Below, piece after piece: positions 46,511-57,300 of a DNA stretch of 64,000 nt. The position numbers and the translations under genes are program-made. Numbering within the stretch: the stretch's first letter is position 1; the number at the start of each line of letters is the position of its first letter. The stretch is taken from NCBI GenBank assembly GCA_905178155.1, contig CAJINV010000011.1, positions 1,263,982 to 1,327,981 of the forward strand. Direction: 5' to 3'. The stretch is from Amoebophrya sp. A120. Lineage: Eukaryota; Sar; Dinophyceae; Syndiniales; Amoebophryaceae. Below the pieces are notes generated by a model that made no database searches, was not told the DNA's origin, and saw nothing but the letters and a program-made list of their open reading frames with translations.

Positions 46511-49500
46511 ATGGCTTCGCGTCGCTTATTTTCCCTGTCGATTGGCATTGGTGGAGTGCTGGGGCTGTCTCGACTGATCCCTATCGGGATCGTTTTCATC
46601 CGCCCCACTGCTGTGCTCGGGCGCTCAGCTGTCTTTGGAGCGGAGGAGAGGACAAATGAATCTCAATCTTCACTAGTGGCAGATGAGGTCGTGGACGAAG
46701 CCGTCGCACGTTCTGGTACTACTGCCTCAGAAGCCCTTACTACCGCCGCCACTGCAAATGTTGCGGAGCAGGTCGTTGAATCTTCATCGCTTCGTCGTGA
46801 CCAGCAGCAGCCTTTTCTTGATTCCCCGGTACTGTCACAATCACTCGCGTCCTCTGGTGGAACCAGCACGTCGGAGGTTGTGCTGCCGATTAAGAAGCGC
46901 TCGCAGGAGGGATCGGCCTCGGCAGGATCCTCGTCCGGGAAGATACAAAGTCTTGCACGCTCTACAGGTTCCCTACCCGCGGCGCTGGATGAAGAAACCA
47001 TTGTTGGTGGAAATGACGAGCGACATCAAGATACTCAGATGACTACGTCTGGGCTTCGCCTGCAACCTTCAAGGTCGGGTGAGGAAGGAGACGAGGACGT
47101 CGCGATGAAAGCCGACGGAGGTACTAACGATGGTGCAGACAACTCGGAAGATGAAGAGCCGATGGGCGCATCGTGGACCACGCTCGCGCAGCCGACCATT
47201 GCCGAGCATCAACAGCAACTGAGGCAAAGGCGCATGAAACTAACCCGGAGTGGCCGCATGACGCAGGTCTTCGCGAGTCATTCGGGCTCCCTGGATAGAT
47301 CTTCCTCGGGTCCGTTCTCATCTTCCCAGCAGCACGTCAGCGGCCCACTGCCGGGCGGTACCAGTAGTGGCGCGGATGGTGCAGCTGGAGAGTCGGGTTC
47401 TTTACTGGACCCAGAAGGAGTACCATTGCCAGACGTGCCCATGACGTTCACAGACTTCACCCCGGAGAGCCAGGATTCCCTGATGCGACGCGTCCACACG
47501 CTGGTATTGGCGACGACAAAAGACGCCGTGCAGCGGGCGAGAAGCTTTTTTGACCAAAACAGTCCGAGTTACTACCAGAAGAAACCCGAATATCTCCACG
47601 CGAAACCCTCAGAAAAGCTAAAATTCCGCATCGCCGAGGAAATTGTTGGGAGGAACGAGATATCCTGTGCAAAAGTATCGTACTCGTATAAATGCAAGTC
47701 TTGCATTACAAATCTTGTTCTCCATGCAAATCTGTATTACAAATTTTATTTCACATGCTGAAAAGATGCATTTATACGAGTACGATAGGATACTTTTGCA
47801 ATTCATACGAGATCGGCGATTTGGCCAAGTCCGGCGCCTTGATCAACGTGGTGCCGAAAGACATCGTCGCCTCCAAACCGGGCGCAAAAGGATACAACAA
47901 AGCCCACGAGGAAAGGAAGTACCAGGCGCGGCTGAAGTGGGCGCCCACTTCCGTTGCCTTCGCGATGATGACGGATATTTGGACGCCCGCGCGGCGCGTG
48001 GAATTTCTGGATGAGTGGACGAATGAATCGAAGTACCCGGCTAATTCTCTAAAACTTCTCACCACGACCACGGACTACATGCGCACTCTCGAAGAGCGGG
48101 AACAAGCATCGCAAGTACAACCTGGTATGATCGCGAGAGGAGCAGGAGGTAGTGGAGTGGCTGGCGCAGCGCCATCTACAACTACTTGCTGCTCCTCACC
48201 CGGCGCAGCGTTTCTTGCCACAGCTGACCGCCTCGCAAGCTTTCTACCACGACCGTCGAGACGCGGTGGCGCTGCTGGAGCAGCAGGTAGTGGTGGCTCA
48301 TCGGAAGATGTAGACGAGACCACGGAGTTTGACTTTGACACGAACATCCGCACCATTGCGTTTGGCGCGACCTGCGACACGATGTATGTGGCAGAGAACG
48401 AATCCTTGCAGGATGTGCACATGGCTGCCATCAATCCCGAGCTCACGGAGGAAGACTTCTCCTTTTATTACGGAACCAACAGCAGAGGAGATGTAGTTCC
48501 AGCAAGTACTATAGCTACAAAAAAGCAGCTCACTCCGCTGACAACTCACCTCTATCAGTTTCCGTATGTGAAGAAACTTTTACAGGAAACAAAATCCGGC
48601 AAGGAGAAGAACGTTCTGCAAGCCATGATGCACCCGGACGACAAGCAAGTCCTCGGGCTTGCCGCTCCCCACATCCTTCGGCCCTGGCTGGCGAGTGACC
48701 ACGAACCTTTGGAACTGACGGCGACTTTGAAGGTGGAGCTGCAAGGAGACGAAAATAAGGCGTTGCTGCAAAGATTCGTGGAAAGAATGAAGCAGGAGCT
48801 TGGTGACGAACATGGAGGTGGGCGTGGGCAGTCCACAATGTATAAAAATCCGGTAGACGGACGAAGCCGAAAGACCACAACTAGTGGAGCATCATCGTCC
48901 TCATCATCTGCGGCTGCCACCGACGTGCAGCTGGCGCACACTAATACAGCACCTGACTGTACGGCCGGCATGCTGTCCTCAATTACCCTGCTCACCAGCT
49001 GCATGGCCGCTCTAAAAGTTTCCGCGTCGAGCCTGGCCGGAAAAGCGATATTCTCCTCACCGGTAGCGCTATCGGTTGGAGAAGCGCACGACCGGAAGGT
49101 AGCGGAACTGGAAAACTCGAAGACGGTCCAACGCCTAGCGTTCAAAAACGCGGTGAACTTGAACGCTGTTGGCCAGATCATAAGCTACATTCTCAGTATC
49201 AAACACAAGGTCTTCCAGTGGAACACCCTCGGATGGGGCGTTGCGCCCATGCCGCAGCCGAGGGTGAAAGTGGCTACCGGGTGGAAGACGCTGAACGCCG
49301 AAACGGGCGAGGAAGAGGATGAGGAGATCACCTACAATCCCCAACCCGCCGTTGCCGCGGCGGTGTTGCACAAAAAGCTGCGCGAGCTGGACGAATTTTT
49401 GGCGGAGAACCCCATGTCTATCGTGGCAGTGATGTTCCAGGAGGATTTGTACACGGGCAAGCCGAACGAAAACTATGACACGCAAGGTGATGTCGACGAG

Positions 49501-51685
49501 GACACGTTAAGTTGCCACCTGGATGTAAAGCCGCTGGAAGGGTATTGGACCCGGCTGCTCGGAGAGTTTGGCTACGAACTGGCGTCGAATCCGCAGCAAT
49601 CGTATCACCAGGGGCTTCCGCCCCCGATGCGGAACAATTTGGTCGACCACGTCCCGGCGGCGCAGGAATCTGACAAAGAGGTCTTCAAAGCGGATAAATT
49701 CTTCCACTCCGTCCTTCCCGAGGGGAGAAAATTACTGATGGGCAACACGGTGTACCTGAAATTCGGCCCGATGCTGAAAAAGTTTTGCGACGACGACCTG
49801 ACCTTCGAGCAAAAAGGCTGGAACGGCGCCATGGAGCATTACCCCGACGGGATCCCGCGCCGGTCGGTCGGCTACACGGTGGTCAAGTGCAAGGGGATCA
49901 TAATTTTGGCCGAGGGAGAGAGCCACCTGTCCGGCGGAAAGTACGACGACGAATTGACGCAAGACGCCACACTGAAGGGGGCGTTTCAGAAGAAGCGGTT
50001 GTGGACGGAGAATGATAAGCACGGAGGAGATAGTATGTAGTGAGGTCACCGAACGGTTCTAACCAGGGAGTTTTTTTGACAGCTACCCTGAAAAACGACC
50101 GGCAGTTTTCAAGCGGCCGGAGGCGCTTTTTGACATAAAAAAGTTTTAATTATCAAGCGGACGGGGCTTTGCCGTCAAACAAGCCCGGTCGAAAACTATC
50201 GATTCGCACTGGGTAAAACGACGCAGGGGAGCCTGCAAATAGGGCGCCCTTCTGAGGCGCCCGCCGCCTTGGTTTCTGGCGATTTGGGGCGCCCAAAAAG
50301 AGGCGCGCAAAAAACGCGCCCAAAATCAGAACAGCGAAACAGCATGGCGCGGCCGCGATTTCGGAGCATTTTGGGCGGCCGCGAAAGCGGTCGCCTTTTC
50401 GCCGGTTTTAAAGCCTGGGAAGCTTTGCAAAAAGCGCCGGCGTGAAAAATAAAAACGCGAAAAATAAAAAGCGCCCCAGACGCGCAAAGCCAATCCGCAT
50501 GCTATGGGCCCGGTTTTTCTTCAATTTTTGGGCGCCCCCCGTGGTACCCCGATCGGCCCCATAGCATCGGGGCTGGCTTTCGGAAAGGAATTTTGGAAAT
50601 GTGCCAAAGTTTGTGACGTTTCCCAAGTGGCCGCCATACCGTGCGGCATAACGTTACTCACGGCGGTATGGCGAGCCCAGAAAAAGCAAAGCCGCGGCCA
50701 AGGCGGCGGCTGGCAAAAAAACGCCCACGACCTCACTACCCCCGCCCCGGCGGCTATATTTGGTACTGCTGGCGCAGACGATGAAGAAGACCTGGCTTCT
50801 GCGTCCGCCTCCTCTTCGCCCAATGCTCCTGGAGTCGAACCAGCGGAAGATGAGCAGGACCCAATTCGTGTTGCCTCCGCAGCGACAGTCAGCGAGACAC
50901 CGACCGGGTCTGCTGCTGGACGCGGTCCACGCTCCTTGGCGACCCCTCGCAAGAAGCAGACTCCCTGGGAACAGTACCACACAACTCCCCGGAACAGCGG
51001 CGTGCGACCGGAAGACGTGATCCTGTCGCCGACGGCCAGCGGCACGGAGATGCACTTTCGCGGAGCCGGCACGCTGCAGCGGGCGCAGGTGCGGGTTTTC
51101 GGGGAAAAGTTGGCCGCAGAGGGGGCGGCGGCCGTCATCCTCGGCTTCGATGCGAACTCCAAAACGCACATGGAATACGTGCACTGGGTACAACTACAAA
51201 CTAGGAAAGTGGTTGCCGTTCTGCGAATTCTTCTCACATCATTTTTTTGAAATTTATTTAGATTGACAAGAAGCAGCCACTGCCAGAGAAGTAATAGAAC
51301 ACTTCCGCTACATCTTCATGACCTGGTTGACCTGTTTGAAAAAAATTTATCGCAGGTGTATGAAAGTCTCCTATTCAAACCGGAGTACGAGCAATTGGTA
51401 CAGCGAATGAAGCAAGATTTGCAGGACTTCGGTATGGAGATGGAGTACGATGAGATCGTTCAGGAAATCTTCCTGGAGCAAATGCCGAACATCGAGCAGC
51501 AAGGTGTTGGGACCACGAGGAGGACCAGCGGAGCTGCCCCAGTTTTAGCATCAGCGCCAGCACATCAAGCTGCCTCATCCGTGTCGGCTACACCTGTTGG
51601 AGAGCAAGTGCCTGGTGCATGCCAGTTGCAGAATCCAAATCTTCTTGACGTTCCGCCTCCTGGTGAAGCCGTGATGCGACCGTAG
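46511..51685 (+). CDS. EEP-domain protein, paralogue 2, with circularly permuted motif order
   Basis: Exons 46511-47661, 47814-50032, 50778-51187, 51356-51685; 1369 residues, all joins in phase. MASRR at 46511 matches paralogue 1; an in-frame ATG lies six bases upstream. Residues about 5-35 are hydrophobic (signal peptide or anchor), followed by a Ser/acidic region to about 310. Then come an EEP-like C-terminal portion (DTMYVAENES near 570, LASDHEPLELTATL near 677), then the N-terminal and middle portions (WNTLGWG near 852, VMFQEDLY near 925, GESHLSGGK near 1086, LQRAQVRVFGEKLA, GFDANSKTHMEY near 1246). EEP enzymes use N, E, D-x-N and D/H residues to bind metal and cut phosphodiesters. The substrate is unknown. 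Joining 50032 to 50778 skips a TAG at 50038; without that intron the gene would be two. Confidence 0.75.
47662..47813 (+). mobile_element. Introner family E, copy in EEP paralogue 2
   Basis: Left ATCCTGTGC then AAAAGTATCGTACTCG; right CGAGTACGATAGGATACTTTTGC-type arm, then ATTCATACGAGAT. TSD ACGAGAT (7 bp). Removal joins AAC GAG ATC GGC. Paralogue 1 has AATGAGATCGGC uninterrupted at 37711-37722, an empty site. Confidence 0.9.
50033..50777 (+). other. Long intron rich in hairpins (inferred)
   Basis: GTATGTAG after GGAGATA and GGCGCAG before ACGATGAAG; phase 1, GT-AG. Contains many short perfect palindromes: GACGG..CCGTC near 50161, GGGCGCC..GGCGCCC near 50245, ATGCTATGGG with CCCCATAGCAT (50500 and 50559), and CCGCCATACCGTG with CACGGCGGTATGG (50630 and 50657). 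If this is not an intron, a separate gene would begin at about 50504. Confidence 0.6.
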
Positions 51686-54366
51686 TTCGACCGCATGTTT
51701 GTGGCTGTGTTGTCCGTCCGATGTCTTCTTCTCCGTGTACCAAAAGGATGCTCTTGGTGCTTCGTCCTCGAGTTCCAGCAAAGGAGACAAGCTGACTCGC
51801 GTGGTCAGAATAAGTCACAACGCCTAGAAGTTGTGTGCCATACCGTTACCTCGGAGCTTTGGGTATTACACATGGACATAATTGAAGATGCATTTTTAAC
51901 AACACCTTTGGCGATGTCCGATGCAGGGCCTCTGTTTTTCTTTCTCAATAATTGTACCAGTGCGTACAAGTAGAAAAAAATCAGTATTTTAGCCTCTGCA
52001 GAAGCAGACGCTCCTAACGCAAGCAACCTGGTCACAGCTTGAATAGAGGTGGTATTACTTCTAGATCAACATGACAGATTGAAATTCCTTCGTTTACTAC
52101 CGAAAATAGTGAAAGTCACTAGCTTATAAAGTAGAGCCTGTCGTGTAGTTTTGTTGACCTTTTTCTTATTTGGCTGAAGTGACCATGGTGATGCGGAAGG
52201 ACGGTACGTTTATCTCCGAGAAAATGAACAAGGAAAACCGTAGGTGGCAAGCAACAAAGATTGATTATACACGACCTCGTGGTCGTGGTCGAGGTCGAGG
52301 AATATTATATGTTGTTCGCGTCATCAAGAACAACTACTGCGCAACATGTCTGCTACACGAACAGATGTAAGAGTGTCCTTAGACCTCAACCTCATGCTGC
52401 GCGGGTACTGAGGCAGGTTGTACGCCCTTCCTTTATGTTAAAATCCGCTAATCGCAACCGCAAGACCAGAAGCCGGGTGCAACTGCATACAATTTTGTGC
52501 TAAAAATGAACTAAGCAATCAGGTATAGATCATGTCGTACTGTAGGATCGTGTACTGTACATTCTGCAAACTATTGGAGGCGTAATTTTCGAATGCGGCC
52601 ACGTGATTCTCGGCGCATGGAAGTTAAAGTAGTCGTAATTCTGCTCTTTGTTCGATGTGCTTTTGGGCCACGGAGCGACTATTATTTGCCCGAGAAGCTG
52701 CGAGTACTTTAAGTAATTTCAACAGGCGAGGATCTGTATCAAGAAGATCAAGATCTCGTGGAAGTTCCTCGCATCCAGATCCATTTGATGTTCCCATGGG
52801 TGGTCAACAATTCCTTACATAAAACGGTCAGCGGGCTTGTCAATAGTTCTTCAACATGATCGCATCATCTTCTTTATCAGTGCGGCGATTCTGGAAGTAG
52901 ATCATCTGGCTTCAAGGCTCTCACGCGTGGTTGCGTAGAAGTTCCTAGCCTGCTCATCTAGTCCTCCTGAAGTAGGTGGTTTCATCTATAAGTATTAATT
53001 TCGTTAGAACGAGGATTCCTGATCTTGATCCTTCCTGTCTCTTGTTCATCCGCAGCGTGGTTTGAGTTTATTATCCTCACTAACAAAAAATAAAATCGGA
53101 AGTCGTTGACGACATCGAAGACATAGCAAGCTAAAAATACAATGAACGTAGGCACCATCCGGCTCCTTCCCCGTTGCAGCTGCCGCTTACGGGTCCTAGG
53201 TGGACCACGTTAGCGCTCTGCGAAGTCCTGGACGACCGAGATTGTAATTTTGATTTGGATCAACATCAATCGAGCACCGTACTCTAGATTCTTGTTGACA
53301 TGCTGCCAATGCAGCAACAGACAAATTATTACTTAACTTCAACATCGGCAACATCCAATTTTCCTTCCGGGTACCCCCCTCATGAATAGAAGATTTTTTC
53401 CATTTTTGGCAGTCGGTGTTTTCAACGACCTTTGATGAAGAAGCAAAACCATAGTTAGAATGATAAGAGAAAAAGAACGAGAAACCCAAGCAGAAATGAA
53501 TAAGAAGCAATGAAAAAAAGAAGTACATGAATACCCAGTATTAGCTATAAAAACCCAACCTTATAAAAGCGTAAAGACAAGTTGACGATATTGGAACCGT
53601 GTGTGGATCTTCTTCTAACTCTAAGGTGGGATCAGTCACTACAACACCAAAACCCGCAGCCGCACCGCAAGACGAGATTGTTGCCTAGCTTGAAGGCGAA
53701 CAAAGGGGACCGAGCATTTTTCCCAGGATCTAACTACAGGCCGGGTACATATTCCAATTCCAAGAGAATTCCAAGAACGTTAACGAAGCGGGAGACGAAC
53801 ACACCCTCGCCTCGTCATCATCTACGAATTCGGAAATCATCGTTATCCCGACCCACAGCTCCTAATATTATCGTCGTCGAAGCAAGTCAACGCCAAAGCT
53901 GCCGGAAGGGTAAGTACGAGGCTTATCCGTGGTACTGGTGCTGAGTACGGCTCGGGCGCGTAAACTTTTTTTCACACGGGAAAGGAAACAAACAGACGAG
54001 ACCTTCACCTGTGCAGAAGTGTCTGAAGGCCCCGGTGACACATCAAGTACTTACTTACCCGTACGAAGAGAACAAGAGAAACATCAATCGAGCCTTGTAC
54101 GTGTACCAGGATTGCTGGCGCGGCTGTTTTCTCGAAGCCATTATCTCCGCTACTGTTCCGAACTAATCCTCTTCTTCTCCTGGTCCTGCCGGCGATGCGC
54201 CGGTGAACAGCCATCTTTATAAACACACGTACTCAACAAGAGCTTCGTAGTGAAATATTCGAGGACAACAGCTACGTCAGTTACAGAGCCACTACGGAAC
54301 AACAGGGCCTCCGAAAATTTTTCTGTGTTGGAGGCCACTCTTGTGCACACGACAACATCGCCAACA
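51686..54366. other. Long intergenic region, no gene seen
   Basis: 2.7 kb with frequent stops. The longest ATG-free frame (53582-53944) has no recognisable content and may be leader of the next gene. No introner or RNA gene recognised. Confidence 0.5.
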
Positions 54367-57300
54367 ATGACGCTGTCGTACCTGGTGTACTTTCTGGTCG
54401 CACTGAGAAGTGTGGTGCAGCCTCGCAGCCATGCGGGTCTGGTGGCCGCCGCACGGCTGACCGCAAAAACTGGAAGTTCTTCGTCGCAGTCCTCGTCAAC
54501 GAGCAGCGTGGGTCGTGGAGATGAAGCTCAACAATCCGCTGTTCCTATTGCCAACGCCGGTAGAAAAACAAGCGATCAGGAGTTGCAAGCCGGAGCTGCA
54601 CCAGAGGACAGAGAGGAGGATCATGCTCCTGCTTCTTCATCTTGGCAAGGAGGAGAAGCTTCGCCGGTAAGAAGGAGCGTTTTCGTACTTATTTCAATAG
54701 TGCTCTAAGATACGCATGGCTGTTTTCCTCGTGATAGATTCCATTCAATCATTTTTTCCATCTGTTTACTATACATAGGTGCAGCAGGAAGTCGCATCTT
54801 CTTCCTCGGCCTCACAAACGCAACCCCCGTCGCACGAAGACAACCAGCAGCATGATCCCCGAGCAGCCACCTCCTCGTGGAGCTCCAGCCAGATGAACTT
54901 GAACATGAAACCTCAGACGTCGCCGCGCCCGGGTTTCGCGCTTCTGGCTACAGCCGCGCCCGTGATCCCGCCGCCACCCCAGCATGAGCCGAATGTGGTT
55001 CTCGGTGCAGTGGCGCCCCCGCGCGACCGTGGCATTGCCAGCGATCATGGAAGTGGCGGCAGCTGGGGCACAACCAGTGAGACCACTGGCATGCCTCCTG
55101 TGGAGCAAGCAAGTCAAATCGGGAACGATTTTTTCCATCACCCCCGAGGCCTCCCGCTCACCGTTATTCCGCCGCGCCCCTGGAACCACACGAACACCCT
55201 TGCGGCTGACGGAGGTGGCCCTTTGAACGGTTTTCACTTTGAAGGAGGGTCGCCAGGCGTGTCTCCGGCGAGTTCCTTCGGTGCTGGGCCTGGGGCCAGT
55301 ATGATGCAGCACGATCGTCCAACATGGACGTCGCCAGGGGCGGGTCCTCACATAATGACCAGCATGTGTGGTGGAGGTGCTGCTGTGGGCGGGTACCAGC
55401 AACTACAACAACACCCTGGCTGGTTTGACGAGTATGATGTGCCGCATGTTGGTCATCATTTTGTGGATACTAGCCAGCAATACGCAAATCAGGCGTCTAC
55501 TTGGATGATGAACCACGACGTGGCAGCGCAACAAGAACAACAAGAAACGATTACTCCTGCGCGAGACCCGCGCGGAGGTCAGGGAACTGGCGCGGCCTCC
55601 TCCTCTTCTACTCACGAACGGAATCTATCTTGGATGGATGTTTCGCCTCGTGTTGCAGCGCATGAACGACCTGATGAACCAAAGAATCCAAAAACTACAG
55701 TGAAACAGAATGAGCCCCCGACTCGTCCACCCGGTCGTGCAGCTCCGGTAGCAACTGGAACTGCCGCAGGGGTCTTGGAAGCAGCGCGTCGAGTTACGCA
55801 AGCTGCTGAGAACTTGGTGGCTTTAGGATTGGCACCTTCCCAACCTTCATCAACATCCGCAGCCGCAACGAACACGGAACTGCATCCGGGAAAACAACAA
55901 CATCAGCATGCAGACGGTCGCGCGTTTCTGGCACACAGTCACCGGGCTCTGGAACAGCAGATTTTATGGCAGCAACAGGTACAACAGTACGAGGCGCAGT
56001 ACTTGCAACGAATGGCAGCTGCGCAAGAAGACGCTCACCAGCAACAACTTGCCTGGCACGCAGCTGGTGGGGGCTCCGCTGGTTGGTATGACTACGATCA
56101 GCAATGGTCTATTGGTGCAGTGGTCCCAGCTGCACCACATCCCTTGTTCCCACCAGTGGACCAAGAAAAGCTGGAAAAACATTCTACAGCCGATCACGTT
56201 TCATGGGAGGACCACCATGATGATCTCGGACGCGGCAGCACCTGGCCTGGTGTTGTTGAGAACAGAGCAGCGCCGTTTGGGTCGTCCACCGGGATTGGTG
56301 TTCCCCGTGCGCCACCTGCGATGTCGCCGCCACCCGCGTCGCTCCTGCGCATTGCAGCGCAGGCCACCGATCATAAGTCCTCTCTTGTGTCGTCATCTGG
56401 ATCTGCTCCGTCGTCCTGTATGAATTGCAAAAGTATCGCACTCGTATAAATGCATATACAAACATCCTCAGCATGAGAAATAAAATTTGTAATGCGGCTT
56501 TAGCTTCAGAAAAAAATTTGTAAATGCATGAATGATTGCAATTACTACGAGTACGATACTTTTGCACAGGATATCCTGGGCGGCCGTGCCAATCGACCCG
56601 ATCCTCGCGGCGCGGCCACCCACACCCCCGATTCCCGAAAACATTGCGACTGCTGTTGCTAAAAATTTAGAAGAAGAAAACCTAGGGGCGTCTCTTGATC
56701 ATGGCAGGGGAAGTAGGAGCACGACAACCCCCACCGTGGTCCAGCACGACCGTGGTCCACCACCTAAGATTGAAACTACAGACTCCGATAACAAGGAGCG
56801 AGACGCAATCGAGCAGCAACTCGCTTTGCTCAGGCGCTTGATGGGGAAAGAAATGACGGAAGAGGTTGGTCTTGCTGGCCGGGATGAAGATGTTGTTAAG
56901 AATGGTGCCGAAGAACAGGAAGATGAAACACCGCCCTCTACTTCCCAGAAAATGTTGTTGGACCATGAGGATGAGAAAGAACCCGAAACGCAGCACAGTT
57001 TCCAAGCTTTGAACAATTCTGCTGGTACTGCTGCAGCACGATCTACTGCACCCGAGGCAGGAGCTCTTGCTCCAGGCGCGGATGTGCTGCAGAAGATAGT
57101 AGCCGCTGTACGAGGAACAGGAACTTCTAGGGGGACAAGGAATGGCGATGCAGTACAACAGAGAACTGAGACAAAAGACTCAGGCACAGGGCCGCAAGGT
57201 TGTGGAGATTATCATTCATCTGCCACGGCGTCGTGTCCTCAAAGTCAAAACCCGGCGGGGGAACAAAAACCGATTAACAACACGACAACACAGCAGGATG

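Noticed and set aside
53582-53944. 120-codon open frame as a gene
   Set aside because: No domain and no continuation by splicing; shadows of this length are common here.
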